A stretch of DNA of 64,000 nt, taken from NCBI RefSeq assembly GCF_000757385.1, contig NZ_JRHH01000003.1, forward strand, positions 496,001-560,000, written 5' to 3'. Under the pieces are notes generated by a model. That model had not been told where the DNA came from. It saw only the letters and a list, made by a program, of their open reading frames with translations, and ran no database searches. Shown in pieces: positions 9,312 to 18,261 of the stretch. The position numbers were made by a program, and so were the translations under genes. How positions within the stretch are numbered: the first letter of the stretch is position 1; each line of letters begins with the position of its first letter. Source of the stretch: Flavobacterium aquatile LMG 4008 = ATCC 11947. Lineage in GTDB: Bacteria; Bacteroidota; Bacteroidia; Flavobacteriales; Flavobacteriaceae.

Positions 9312-9863
9312 CTAACGTTTAGTTTGAATGATTTCTGCCAATAGTTTTTTGGCACGAAGGAGTTTGATTTTGACGTTGCTCAAAGGTTCTTCAAGTTGTT
9401 CGGCAATTTCTTGATAGCTCATTTCTTGAAAGTAGCGAAGTTGTATAACTTCTTGATAATGAGGCTTTAGTTCTTTGATGAATTGCAAAAGTTGCGATAA
9501 ATTTTGTTCGGTAATCAATTCATCTTCTGCAGAAGGCGATGTGTCGGCAATGTTGTAGGCTTGTTGGTCTTCTTCGTCGGTGATTTCTACAAAAAGAGTC
9601 GATTTTTTTTTGCGAAGTAAATCAATATGCACGTTTTTGGCGATGGCAATTAACCATGTATTAAACTGAAATTCAGGATTGTAAGTGGTTAATTTGTCGA
9701 ATGCTTTAGAGAAAGTCTCTATTGTGATATCTTCTGCATCGGTTTCATTTTCGGTACGTTTTAGCATAAATCCATAGACCTCGTTCCAGTAATGGTCGAG
9801 TAGGTAAGTGAAGGCAACTTGGTCGCCTTTCTTGGCTTTTTCTATGTACGGATTTATTTCCAC
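9312..9863 (-). CDS. RNA polymerase sigma factor, ECF (sigma-70) family
   Basis: A 183-residue ECF-type sigma factor. Region 2 lies at about 10-85 (YWNEVYGFMLKRTENETDAEDITIETF, then FNTWLIAIAKNVHIDLLR). Region 4 lies at about 125-180 (LKPHYQEVIQLRYFQEMSYQEIAEQL, a helix-turn-helix for the -35 element). Its start codon overlaps the last 10 nt of the glycosyltransferase gene, so the two are translationally coupled. No anti-sigma factor gene is adjacent. The regulon and inducing signal are unknown. Confidence 0.93.
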   Translation of the reverse strand: MEINPYIEKAKKGDQVAFTYLLDHYWNEVYGFMLKRTENETDAEDITIETFSKAFDKLTTYNPEFQFNTWLIAIAKNVHIDLLRKKKSTLFVEITDEEDQQAYNIADTSPSAEDELITEQNLSQLLQFIKELKPHYQEVIQLRYFQEMSYQEIAEQLEEPLSNVKIKLLRAKKLLAEIIQTKR

Positions 9864-10960
9864 TGAACTGGTTTTGAGAATGTATTGGTGATAAAAACGT
9901 TAAGTTGTGTGAAAATAATTATGATTTCGATAATTGGAAACCAGTACATTACGTCTTTTTCTTTTAATTTTCCAGCAGCAAACCCAAGTGATATCCATGC
10001 AAATAGATAACGGAAAGCTATCAAACTTAGTACAATAATCCATTGAAATTGAAACGCTAGAAGGATTATTGGTAAAAGGATGAACAATAATTGTGTGGCA
10101 TAAAAAAGCGCCAATTGTGTTCTATCAGACGCTTTATAGTGTTTTGCTGTGGCAACATGACGTCTTTTTTGGGTAAACCAATCTTTGAAATTGGTTTTTG
10201 GTTTTGAATATGTGAAACTTTCTGGTGTGTAACAAACGGTTGTATTCTCAGAATTTGCAGCTTGATTGATGAACAAATCGTCGTCGCCCGAACGGATTTT
10301 CATGTGATCCATAAAACCACGAACTTTGAAAAATTCTTCGCGTTTGTATGCCATATTTCGACCAACGCCCATATAAGGTTTTCCTAATTTTGTCCAAGAA
10401 AAATATTGAGTTGCCGTTAATAATGTTTCGAAACGGATGATTTTATTTAGGAACGAATTTGAAATCTTTTCATAAGCACCATAACCCAAAACGATGCTTT
10501 TTTTCATAGTAAATTGGGCACTCATTTCCTTAATCCAATCGTTAGATTTTGGGTAGCAATCGGCATCGGTAAAAAGTAAGTATTCGTTTTTGGCAGCTTT
10601 GATACCTAATGTTAAAGCGAATTTTTTGTTGCCCCAAAAAGCTTCGTTGTTTTCTACTTTTACTAATTTGATGTTGGAATGTTGTTTTTCAAATACTTCA
10701 AAAATTTCTAATGTTTCATCACTTGAAGCATCATCAATAAGCACAATTTCAAAATCTGGATAATTTTGTTCTAATAATAATGGAAGGAAGGTTTTTACGT
10801 TTTCTTCTTCGTTTTTAGCGCACACAATTACCGAAATTGGAATTCTTTTTGGTGTAGAAGTTTGCGGTTTAGCAAAAGAAAATTTGCCAAAAAACACTAC
10901 ATAATATAGGAATTGAATAACTACAACAGCAATGAATAAACAAAGTAAAATTAGTAACAT
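9854..10960 (-). CDS. Glycosyltransferase family 2, membrane-associated
   Basis: A 368-residue GT-A fold transferase. An N-terminal membrane helix (1-20) precedes the catalytic domain: SVIVCAKNEEENV near 45, LIDDASSDET near 75, the DxD-type TDADCYP near 132 and a GDDDL box near 227. Three to four transmembrane helices lie in the C-terminal third (about 285-350). It probably transfers a sugar to a lipid or polysaccharide acceptor at the cytoplasmic membrane; donor and acceptor are unknown. It overlaps the downstream sigma-factor gene by 10 nt. Confidence 0.9.
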   Translation of the reverse strand: MLLILLCLFIAVVVIQFLYYVVFFGKFSFAKPQTSTPKRIPISVIVCAKNEEENVKTFLPLLLEQNYPDFEIVLIDDASSDETLEIFEVFEKQHSNIKLVKVENNEAFWGNKKFALTLGIKAAKNEYLLFTDADCYPKSNDWIKEMSAQFTMKKSIVLGYGAYEKISNSFLNKIIRFETLLTATQYFSWTKLGKPYMGVGRNMAYKREEFFKVRGFMDHMKIRSGDDDLFINQAANSENTTVCYTPESFTYSKPKTNFKDWFTQKRRHVATAKHYKASDRTQLALFYATQLLFILLPIILLAFQFQWIIVLSLIAFRYLFAWISLGFAAGKLKEKDVMYWFPIIEIIIIFTQLNVFITNTFSKPVQWK

Positions 10961-11007
10961 AATGGCTTTTTTGTCTTATTTAAAAACGATTGCAAAAGTA
11001 TGAAATT

Positions 11008-11070
11008 CAATTTTAGATTTTAGATTTTAAACATTACATTTTTAAATTTAATATCTAAAATCTAAAATTT
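11008..11070. repeat. AT-rich inverted repeat (ATTTTAGATTTTAGATTT family)
   Basis: Near-perfect arms of about 22 nt (11008-11030 and 11046-11070) read TTTTAGATTTTAGAT and its reverse complement, and fill the gap between murB and the glycosyltransferase. The same word recurs at 19936-19968. It could fold in the transcript but has no T-run like a normal terminator. Confidence 0.7.
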
Positions 11071-11074
11071 GATA

Positions 11075-12088
11075 TTATATGACATTGACTTCCGCTTCAA
11101 TTGCAATTCCGTATTTATCGTAAACCGTTTTTTGAACGTATTTTGATAAGTTTAAAATATCTTGTCCAGTAGCATTTCCATAATTTACTAATACTAACGC
11201 TTGGTTTTTGTGAACGCCAGCATCGTCTTTTCGATATCCTTTTAATCCAGAATGTTCAATTAGCCATCCAGCAGGAACTTTTACTTCGGTTGGTGAAACT
11301 TCAAAGAATTTTACTTCTGGAAATTTCTGCTGTACTTTTTCAAATAATTCCTTAGAAATAATCGGATTTTTAAAGAAACTGCCGCTATTTCCCAGCTCTT
11401 TTGGATCTGGTAATTTACTTTGACGAATGGCAATTACAGCATTGGAAACGTCCTTTAATGTTGGAGTTGTGACGTTTTGGTTTTCCAATTCTTTTGTAAT
11501 GTCGCCATACGAAGTATTGATTTTATGATTGCGTTTTGTGAGTTTGAAAACTACAGATGTGATCACATATTTATCTTTTGCTTTTTGTTTGAAAATGCTT
11601 TCACGATAACCAAAATTACATTCTTCTTTTGTGAAAGTTTTCATTTCTTGTGATAGAATGTTCATCGCTTCGCACGAAACAAAAGTGTCTTTAATTTCGG
11701 TTCCGTAAGCTCCAATATTTTGAACTGGAGTTGTACCCACATTTCCCGGAATCAATGACATATTTTCTAATCCGCCAAAGTTTTGGTCGATAGTCCAAAG
11801 AACAAATTCGTGCCAATTTTCTCCAGCTTGACTTTCAACCCAAACAAAATCATCGTCTTCTTTTATGATTCGTTTCCCTTTTAAATCAATATGAATGACT
11901 AATGCATCTATATCTTGAGTCAACAACATATTACTACCGCCGCCAAGAATAAATTTTTTATCCGAAGCATGATTTTCTAAAATCGATTGTAATTCATCAT
12001 TAGAATGAACCGCCACGAATTGTTTGGCTTTGGCTTCAATTCCAAATGTATTGAATTTTTTTAGGGAGAAATTTGTTTGAATTTGCAT
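11075..12088 (-). CDS. murB: UDP-N-acetylenolpyruvoylglucosamine reductase
   Basis: A 337-residue type I MurB that reduces UDP-GlcNAc-enolpyruvate to UDP-MurNAc with NADPH and FAD in cytosolic peptidoglycan precursor synthesis. The FAD-binding FILGGGSNMLLT is near 45-56 and the LIPGNVGTTPVQNIGAYG block near 120-137. The catalytic Ser lies in GNSGSFFKNP (about residue 233). A C-terminal EAEV with a catalytic Glu ends the protein. The length matches the E. coli-type enzyme. AT-rich inverted repeats lie on both sides of the gene. Confidence 0.96.
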   Translation of the reverse strand: MQIQTNFSLKKFNTFGIEAKAKQFVAVHSNDELQSILENHASDKKFILGGGSNMLLTQDIDALVIHIDLKGKRIIKEDDDFVWVESQAGENWHEFVLWTIDQNFGGLENMSLIPGNVGTTPVQNIGAYGTEIKDTFVSCEAMNILSQEMKTFTKEECNFGYRESIFKQKAKDKYVITSVVFKLTKRNHKINTSYGDITKELENQNVTTPTLKDVSNAVIAIRQSKLPDPKELGNSGSFFKNPIISKELFEKVQQKFPEVKFFEVSPTEVKVPAGWLIEHSGLKGYRKDDAGVHKNQALVLVNYGNATGQDILNLSKYVQKTVYDKYGIAIEAEVNVI

Positions 12089-12105
12089 GAAAAATTACGA
12101 ATTTG

Positions 12106-12160
12106 AAATTACGAATTACGATTCTAAAAACTGAAATTAAAAATTCGTAATTCGTAATTT
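12106..12160. repeat. AT-rich inverted repeat (AATTACGAATTACGA family)
   Basis: A perfect 16-nt inverted repeat (12106-12121 and 12145-12160, AAATTACGAATTACGA and its complement) lies between murB and the DUF2461 gene. Partial copies continue on both sides. The same word occurs at 15651-15682 and 35851-35884. Confidence 0.75.
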
Positions 12161-12177
12161 TTAATTTTTAATTGATT

Positions 12178-12852
12178 TTATTCTTCTGTTTCTAAAGCTC
12201 GTCTCAAAAAGTCATTCATCGGTTTTAATGCGATTAATTTCTGAGCAATTTTTTTGCTAAAATCGGGTTCAGTGAATAATTTATCGTCAATTTTTTGTGA
12301 TGCTGTGTAACTTTTTAGTTTTAAAAATTCAATCGCAGGATGATTTGCGTCGAAATCTTTTGGCGCTTTTTTGAGTGTATTATTTTCGTCGCGAGTCAAT
12401 TCTTTAAATTCTTTTTTGAAGGTTTTATCAGAAACTATTTCTTCTAAATCATCGTGAAAAAACTCTATTTCTTTACGAATTAATTTCAATTCATTTGGCT
12501 CTGGACACCAAACTCCGCCAGCAATAAATGACATTCCTTTTTCGTAATGAATATAATATCCCGGACTATTTTTTTTATTTTTATTTTGTGTAAACCAAAC
12601 GCCCATATTGGTTTTATAGGGTGATTTGTCTTTGCTAAAACGAATGTCGCGATTGATGCGAAACGTACAATTTTTAACTTCTAAAGGTTCTAATGTTGGA
12701 TCCAAAAGTTTCATTTCTGCCAATATAGAAGCGATGTAGGAATGATAATCTTTCTTATAACTTTCGTAACGTTTTTTATTAGCATGCATCCACTCGGTGT
12801 TGTTGTTTGCGATTAAATCTGCTAAAAACTGAAGTGCTTCTTTTGTAATCAT
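12178..12852 (-). CDS. DUF2461 (TIGR02453) family protein
   Basis: A 224-residue soluble protein matching the DUF2461 family by its N-terminal FLADLIANNNTEWMHANKKRYE block, the central FRINRDIRFSKDKSPYKTNMG stretch near 63-83, and a GYYIHYEKGMSFIAGG segment. No catalytic role is established for the family. It lies between murB and the rhodanese-thioredoxin gene on the same strand. Confidence 0.85.
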   Translation of the reverse strand: MITKEALQFLADLIANNNTEWMHANKKRYESYKKDYHSYIASILAEMKLLDPTLEPLEVKNCTFRINRDIRFSKDKSPYKTNMGVWFTQNKNKKNSPGYYIHYEKGMSFIAGGVWCPEPNELKLIRKEIEFFHDDLEEIVSDKTFKKEFKELTRDENNTLKKAPKDFDANHPAIEFLKLKSYTASQKIDDKLFTEPDFSKKIAQKLIALKPMNDFLRRALETEE

Positions 12853-12885
12853 TTTTTTAAGTTTCTATAATCAAAAATCGTTAAT

Positions 12886-13578
12886 TTACAGTTGTTTTCT
12901 CAAATCTTCCTCAGATAAATACCCCAAACTTCTCCAAGTTTCTTTACCGTTTTCATAGATTAATATAACAGGTAATTCATTCAATTTCATGGTTTCTAGC
13001 AAAGTTTTATTCTCATCTGCATCTAATCTAATTAAAGAAATTTTGCCTTTTAATTCGTCTTGCATTTTAGTTAAATACGGAGCCATTTTTTTGCAAGGTG
13101 CACACCATTTTGCCGAAAAATTAATGATTACTTTTTTATCTGCATTGATTAGTTTTTCAAATTCTGATGTATTCATTCCGGTTGGTTTTGCATTAGAATT
13201 GGCAGTTTTTTTACCTTGCCATTTCATAATTCCGCCTTCCAAATTATAGATTTCTTTGAAACCCAATTCGGCTAATTTATTGGCTGCTTGACCACTTCGT
13301 CCACCCACTTTGCAGTACACAAAAACTGGTTTCGATTTGTCTAATTTTTCAGCTTTTGCAACAAATTCATCGCCGTTCCAATTTACATTTGAAGCATTTT
13401 CTAGATGTTCAACAGCGTATTCTTCTGGAGTTCTAACGTCCAATAATTGCGGGTTTTTAGTGGTAGATAATTTGTCAGAATAGGTTTTACTGTCAATAGT
13501 TTCAATGGTTTTTGAAGTTTGACCTTGACAACTAACGAATAAAAAGGATACAATTAGTAAAGAAAGAATTTTTTTCAT
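12886..13578 (-). CDS. Rhodanese-thioredoxin fusion lipoprotein
   Basis: A 230-residue exported protein. I place the start at 13578, because only that Met leads straight into a signal peptide with a lipobox (MKKILSLLIVSFLFVSC). The reading frame is open further upstream, but the extra residues are not signal-like. The rhodanese domain spans about 25-120, with the active-site loop CKVGGRS. The thioredoxin-like domain spans about 130-230, with redox-active WCAPC. A periplasmic thiol or sulfur-transfer role is likely. The domain pairing is seen in other Bacteroidetes, but the substrate is unknown. Confidence 0.9.
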   Translation of the reverse strand: MKKILSLLIVSFLFVSCQGQTSKTIETIDSKTYSDKLSTTKNPQLLDVRTPEEYAVEHLENASNVNWNGDEFVAKAEKLDKSKPVFVYCKVGGRSGQAANKLAELGFKEIYNLEGGIMKWQGKKTANSNAKPTGMNTSEFEKLINADKKVIINFSAKWCAPCKKMAPYLTKMQDELKGKISLIRLDADENKTLLETMKLNELPVILIYENGKETWRSLGYLSEEDLRKQL

Positions 13579-13632
13579 AATGTGTTTTTGATGCAAAATT
13601 AATTGAGTAAATTTAGAACAATGTAACAAATA

Positions 13633-14712
13633 TTACAAACTAAATATTTTATAACTCTGATGCGTAGTTTTTACAATAGTTTCGGTACGTTCCGGATGCG
13701 TATCGGAAATAAATAATTGACCAAATTCGTCCTGGTTGACCATAGCCACAATTTTGCCAACTCGAGTTTCATCTAATTTATCGAAGATATCATCAAAAAG
13801 CAGAATAGGTTTCTCACCCGATTGTTTTTTGACAAATTCAAACTGAGCTAATTTCAACGCTATTAAAAATGATTTTTGTTGTCCTTGTGAACCAAATTTC
13901 TTGATTGGATAATCATCTATTTGAAACGACAAATCGTCTTTGTGAATTCCCACAGAAGTATATTGCAAAGCTCTGTCTTTGGCCAAATTTTGATCTAATA
14001 AAGTCAACATTTCTCCGTCAAATAAATGGCTTTCGTAAACCAATTGTACCTTTTCTGCAGAATCAGTAATGGCTTGATGGTGTTTGTTAAATATCGGAAG
14101 AAATTCTGCTATAAATTTTTTGCGTTTTTCAAATATATTCTGGCCAAATCCATTCAACTGCTCGTTGTAGATGGATAAAGTGTCGGTTTCAAAAACATGA
14201 TTTAAAGCAAAATATTTTAAAAGCGCATTACGTTGACTTATGATTTTTTGATATTGAATCAACTCCTGCAAATAGGTTGAATCCAATTGCGAAATTACGG
14301 TATCAATAAATTTTCTGCGCGTTTCGCTTCCTTCAATAATCAAATCATTATCAGCAGGAGAAATAATCACTAACGGAATAAATCCAATATGATCTGAAAA
14401 TTTATCGTATTGTTTTCCGTTTCGTTTCAGAATTTTCTTTTGACCTTTTTTGAAACTACTTATAATTTGTTCACTTCGATTTGCTTTTTCAAACTCGCCA
14501 TCAATCACAAAAAACTCTTCATTATGTTTGATATTTTGAATCGCTAGCGGATTAAAATAGCTTTTTCCGTAAGACAAATGATAGATTGCATCGAGCACAT
14601 TTGTCTTGCCGATGCCGTTTTTTCCAACAAAGCAATTGATTTTTGAATCAAATTCGAACGTTGCTTCCGAAAAATTTTTATAATTGAATAAAGAAATTTT
14701 TTTTAAAAACAT
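13633..14712 (-). CDS. recF: DNA replication and repair protein RecF
   Basis: A 359-residue SMC-like ATPase that helps load RecA on gapped DNA. Walker A is GKNGIGKTN at 30-38. The ABC-type signature region lies near 275 ([20 protein letters not shown]), Walker B is [11 protein letters not shown], and the D-loop and H-loop region ends the protein (FISDTHPER). The gene diverges from the TPR gene at 14855. No dnaA or gyrB is next to it, unlike the classical origin arrangement. Confidence 0.96.
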   Translation of the reverse strand: MFLKKISLFNYKNFSEATFEFDSKINCFVGKNGIGKTNVLDAIYHLSYGKSYFNPLAIQNIKHNEEFFVIDGEFEKANRSEQIISSFKKGQKKILKRNGKQYDKFSDHIGFIPLVIISPADNDLIIEGSETRRKFIDTVISQLDSTYLQELIQYQKIISQRNALLKYFALNHVFETDTLSIYNEQLNGFGQNIFEKRKKFIAEFLPIFNKHHQAITDSAEKVQLVYESHLFDGEMLTLLDQNLAKDRALQYTSVGIHKDDLSFQIDDYPIKKFGSQGQQKSFLIALKLAQFEFVKKQSGEKPILLFDDIFDKLDETRVGKIVAMVNQDEFGQLFISDTHPERTETIVKTTHQSYKIFSL

Positions 14713-14825
14713 TTGTAATGGCTTGAAAACACTGTATTCAGAGACTTTGTGAGTATTTTATTTTAAGTGGGTGCAAATTATTGAAAATTATCGACAAAAT
14801 GACTTTCAAATTAGAATAAAAATTT

Positions 14826-14833
14826 TATTTTTG
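14826..14833 (+). promoter_or_regulatory. Candidate -7 promoter element for the TPR protein
   Basis: TATTTTTG matches the Bacteroidetes TAnnTTTG box and lies 22 nt before the ATG at 14855. No clear -33 TTG is at the usual distance. Confidence 0.45.
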
Positions 14834-14854
14834 CGCACACTAAATTAAATTTAA

Positions 14855-15646
14855 ATGGCAACTTATAATAAGAGAGGTTACAAAGCACCAAAAGAAAAAG
14901 AAGAAAAATTAGATAATAATTTTATTGAAGATGTAAATGTAGATGCTCAAGACAGCACAACTGCAAAAGCATTTGACGCTTTAGACGAAACAGCTTCAAG
15001 AACAGAGGATTTTGTTGCAAAAAACCAAAAATATATTTTAGGTGGATTGGGTTTAATTGCTGTTTTAACTTTAGGATATTTGTTATACCAAAGATTTGTT
15101 GCAGAACCTAACCAAGTTGATGCATCAAATGATATTTTTGTTACACAACAAAATTTCCAAAAAGCAGTTGATGCAGCTGAGCCAAAAACTCAAGATTCAT
15201 TGTTTACTTTAGTTCTTAAAGGAGCAGATGGAAAACAAGGTGCTGTAGATATTGCAGACCAATATTCTGGAACTGATGCAGGAAACTTAGCTAACTATTA
15301 TGCAGGTATTGCTTCATTAAACTTGAAAAAATACGATGATGCAATTAAATATTTAGAGAAATTTTCTTCTAAAGATACTTTTTTAAGTGCATTTGCTGTT
15401 GGTGCGATTGGTGATGCTTACTCACAAAAAAATGATGCTAAAAAAGCGTTAGATTTTTACGTAAAAGCTTCTCAAATGAATCCAAACGAATTAACATCTC
15501 CAAGATATTTATTAAAAGCAGGTCAAACTTCGTTAACATTAGGAAACAAAGCAGACGCATTAAAATATTTCACTGAAATTAAAGATAAATACGAAATGGC
15601 TCCAGAAGCTCAAGGTATTGATGCTTTAATTGGAATGGCTCAATAA
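14855..15646 (+). CDS. Membrane-anchored tetratricopeptide-repeat protein (YfgM-like)
   Basis: A 263-residue protein with a charged cytosolic N-terminus, one transmembrane helix near 60-82 (ILGGLGLIAVLTLGYLLYQR) and TPR-like helices from about 95 to 260, including YYAGIASLNLKKYDDAIKYLEKF and a KKALDFYVKASQMNP unit. The topology resembles YfgM-type proteins that bind periplasmic chaperones and SecYEG. That functional parallel is inference. It is followed by ribH after a short repeat-bearing spacer. Confidence 0.85.
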   Translation: MATYNKRGYKAPKEKEEKLDNNFIEDVNVDAQDSTTAKAFDALDETASRTEDFVAKNQKYILGGLGLIAVLTLGYLLYQRFVAEPNQVDASNDIFVTQQNFQKAVDAAEPKTQDSLFTLVLKGADGKQGAVDIADQYSGTDAGNLANYYAGIASLNLKKYDDAIKYLEKFSSKDTFLSAFAVGAIGDAYSQKNDAKKALDFYVKASQMNPNELTSPRYLLKAGQTSLTLGNKADALKYFTEIKDKYEMAPEAQGIDALIGMAQ

Positions 15647-15650
15647 TTCC

Positions 15651-15682
15651 AATTACGAATTAAAAATTGCGAATTAAGAATT
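15651..15682. repeat. AATTACGAATT-family intergenic repeat
   Basis: A run of AATTACGAATTAAAAATTGCGAATT-like words lies directly after the TPR gene. It matches the families at 12106 and 35851, and is noncoding. Confidence 0.55.
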
Positions 15683-15739
15683 GTTATCAATTTTTGATTC
15701 GTTTTTTTTTTACAATTTATTTAAATTAAAATAGAAAAA

Positions 15740-16237
15740 ATGGCTACAGCAAATAAAAACCTATCTCAATACGATAAAACTAAGTTACCCAATGCAAAAG
15801 ACTTTCGATTTGGGATTGTTGTTTCTGAATGGAACGATCATGTAACCGAAGGTTTATATAATGGTGCCATTGCTGCACTTTTAGATTGTGGCGCTACTAA
15901 AGAAAATATTGTTCGTTGGAATGTTCCAGGAAGTTTCGAATTAGTTTACGGAGCGCAACGAATGATTGTGACTCAAGAAGTAGATGTTGTTATCACCATT
16001 GGTTGCGTAATTAAAGGAGAAACGATGCATTTCGAATTTGTTTGCGAAGGTGTAACACAAGGAATTAAAGATTTGAATGTTCAAACCGATGTTCCAGTTA
16101 TTTTTTGTTTGTTAACTGATAATAACGAACAACAATCAATCGACAGAAGTGGTGGAATTCACGGAAATAAAGGAACTGAAGCCGCAATTGCAGCAATAAA
16201 AATGGCAGAATTAAGAAGAATTTCTGAAAATAAATAA
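15740..16237 (+). CDS. ribH: 6,7-dimethyl-8-ribityllumazine synthase
   Basis: A 165-residue lumazine synthase, which condenses ArP with dihydroxybutanone phosphate in the penultimate step of riboflavin synthesis and assembles into pentamers or 60-mers. Visible blocks are FGIVVSEWNDHVTEGL (substrate loop), VPGSFELVYGAQRM, the CVIKGETMHFEFVCEG phosphate-binding block and a KGTEAAIAAIKMAEL helix. It stands apart from other rib genes and ends at a terminator. Confidence 0.95.
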   Translation: MATANKNLSQYDKTKLPNAKDFRFGIVVSEWNDHVTEGLYNGAIAALLDCGATKENIVRWNVPGSFELVYGAQRMIVTQEVDVVITIGCVIKGETMHFEFVCEGVTQGIKDLNVQTDVPVIFCLLTDNNEQQSIDRSGGIHGNKGTEAAIAAIKMAELRRISENK

Positions 16238-16267
16238 TCATAAACTAGTTTTATAAATATAAATTAG

Positions 16268-16297
16268 AAACCTACTTTTTTAAAGAGTAGGTTTTTT
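16268..16297 (+). terminator. Rho-independent terminator after ribH
   Basis: AAACCTAC pairs with GTAGGTTT around an 11-nt loop, followed by a T-rich tract. It separates ribH from the mutL promoter. Confidence 0.85.
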
Positions 16298-16330
16298 CTT
16301 TTTTAGTAAGTTGTTAACTATAATAACCGA

Positions 16331-16358
16331 TTGTTTTTCCTTAATTTTGCTAACTTTG
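16331..16358 (+). promoter_or_regulatory. Promoter of the mutL-rhomboid operon
   Basis: TTG at 16331-16333, a 17-nt spacer, then TAACTTTG at 16351-16358 fit the Bacteroidetes -33/-7 pattern. The box ends 25 nt before the mutL ATG, giving a short leader. A second overlapping box, TAATTTTG, lies at 16342. Confidence 0.65.
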
Positions 16359-16383
16359 AAAAACCGATAACTTTAAACAAATA

Positions 16384-18261
16384 ATGTCAAGCATCATTCA
16401 ATTACTTCCTGATCACGTAGCCAACCAAATTGCAGCTGGAGAAGTTGTACAAAGGCCGGCATCGGTGGTGAAAGAGCTTTTGGAGAATGCTGTAGATGCA
16501 AAAGCAACTGACATTAAATTGATTATAAAAGACGCAGGAAAATCGTTAGTTCAAGTAATTGATAATGGTCAGGGAATGAGCGTTACTGATTCTCGTTTGT
16601 GTTTTGAAAGACATGCAACATCAAAAATCCGTCAAGCAGAAGATTTATTTTCGCTTCATACTAAAGGTTTTCGTGGTGAAGCTTTGGCTTCAATTGCCGC
16701 AATTGCTCATGTTGAAATGAAAACCAAGCAAGAGCAAGACGAATTAGGAACACATATTATAATTGAAGGAAGTAAGTTTGTTTCACAAGAACCTTCGGTT
16801 TTACCAAAAGGAACTTCGTTTGCTGTAAAGAATTTATTTTTTAATATTCCGGCGCGACGTAATTTTTTGAAATCGGAAACGGTTGAATTTCGACATATTG
16901 TTGATGAATTTCAACGTGTTGCATTAGCTCATCCATCAATATATTTCACAATGTACCACAACGGAAGTGAAATGTTTAATTTACCGAATTCCAATTTTCG
17001 TCAGCGAATTGTAAATATCTTTTCGGGTAAAACCAATGAGAAATTAGTTCCAATTCAAGAAGAAACCGAAATTGTAACGATAGAAGGATTTGTAGGAAAA
17101 CCAGAATTTGCAAAGAAAAATAGAGGAGAACAATTCTTTTTTGTAAACGACCGATTTATAAAAAGCGGTTATTTGCATCATGCTGTGATGTCGGCGTATG
17201 AAGGTTTGTTGCCAAATGGTGCGCAACCAACTTATTTTATTTACTTAAATGTGCCACCAAACACTATTGATATCAATATTCATCCTACAAAAACCGAAAT
17301 AAAATTTGATGACGAACATGCACTTTACGCCATTTTACGTTCGTCAATAAAACATAGTTTAGGACAGTTTAATGTGTCGCCAGTTTTAGATTTTGATAGA
17401 GATCCAAATTTGGACACACCATATCAGTATCAGAATAAAACTGCCGAATATCCAACTATTCAAGTTGATAGTACTTACAATCCGTTTTCAAATTCTAATG
17501 ATAATGAATTTGCTACACAAAAACCAGCAAAGCAATTTTCAGGAGGATCTAATTTTAAAAATAACGAATTTGCTTCTGCCAATTGGGAAAGTTTATATGT
17601 TGGACTAAAACAAGATTCAAGTGAAGTAGAAAGTTTTTCTTTTGAAAATGATGAAGTTACCGCATCCTTATTTGATGAAAAAGAAGAGGAACAAACAATT
17701 AAAAGAACGTATCAAATTCACAAAAAATATATTGTAAGTCCAATTAAATCGGGAATGGTAATTATTGATCAAGGACGAGCACACCAACGTGTTTTGTACG
17801 AGCAATTTTTATCTAATATGACTGTGCATCAGGCTTCTAGTCAGCAGTTATTGTTTCCTTTGCAATTGCATTTTTCTAATAATGAGATGAAATTAATAGC
17901 CGAATTGCAACCGTCATTAGAAAACACCGGATTTATTTTTGAAGTTTTTGATAAAGATTCCATTCATTTTTCGGGAATTCCTGTCAATACTTCTGAGAGT
18001 CAAGTTTCTATGGTTTTGGAGCAATTAATAACCGATTTACAAGACGGAATACCAGACAGTAGTTTTAGTCAAAACGATACCATTGCAAAATCTATGGCCA
18101 AGAGTTTATCGGTTAAAACCGGAACTTATTTGACCGAGAAAGAACAAGAAAATTTAGTAAATAATCTTTTTGCTTGCAAAGAACCCAACGTTTCACCTTT
18201 TCAAAAACCAACTTTCATCACGATGCGTGTGGAAGATATTGACAAAAAATTTGCATTATGA
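16384..18261 (+). CDS. mutL: DNA mismatch repair protein MutL
   Basis: A 625-residue GHKL ATPase that couples MutS mismatch recognition to strand processing. N-terminal motifs are intact: IAAGEVVQRPASVVKELLEN with the catalytic Glu, DNGQGM and TKGFRGEAL. A low-complexity linker spans about 335-440. The C-terminal dimerisation domain lacks the usual nuclease signature: where endonuclease MutL proteins have DQHA(X)2E(X)4E, this protein has DQGRAHQRVLYE near residue 461, and the late region reads LFACKEPNVSPFQKPTF instead of a CPHGRP-type motif. An endonuclease-deficient MutL is therefore likely. Its stop overlaps the first rhomboid start. Confidence 0.95.
   Translation: MSSIIQLLPDHVANQIAAGEVVQRPASVVKELLENAVDAKATDIKLIIKDAGKSLVQVIDNGQGMSVTDSRLCFERHATSKIRQAEDLFSLHTKGFRGEALASIAAIAHVEMKTKQEQDELGTHIIIEGSKFVSQEPSVLPKGTSFAVKNLFFNIPARRNFLKSETVEFRHIVDEFQRVALAHPSIYFTMYHNGSEMFNLPNSNFRQRIVNIFSGKTNEKLVPIQEETEIVTIEGFVGKPEFAKKNRGEQFFFVNDRFIKSGYLHHAVMSAYEGLLPNGAQPTYFIYLNVPPNTIDINIHPTKTEIKFDDEHALYAILRSSIKHSLGQFNVSPVLDFDRDPNLDTPYQYQNKTAEYPTIQVDSTYNPFSNSNDNEFATQKPAKQFSGGSNFKNNEFASANWESLYVGLKQDSSEVESFSFENDEVTASLFDEKEEEQTIKRTYQIHKKYIVSPIKSGMVIIDQGRAHQRVLYEQFLSNMTVHQASSQQLLFPLQLHFSNNEMKLIAELQPSLENTGFIFEVFDKDSIHFSGIPVNTSESQVSMVLEQLITDLQDGIPDSSFSQNDTIAKSMAKSLSVKTGTYLTEKEQENLVNNLFACKEPNVSPFQKPTFITMRVEDIDKKFAL

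Noticed and set aside
13633..14712. Replication origin next to recF
   Set aside because: No dnaA, gyrB or dnaN neighbour and no cluster of DnaA boxes was seen.
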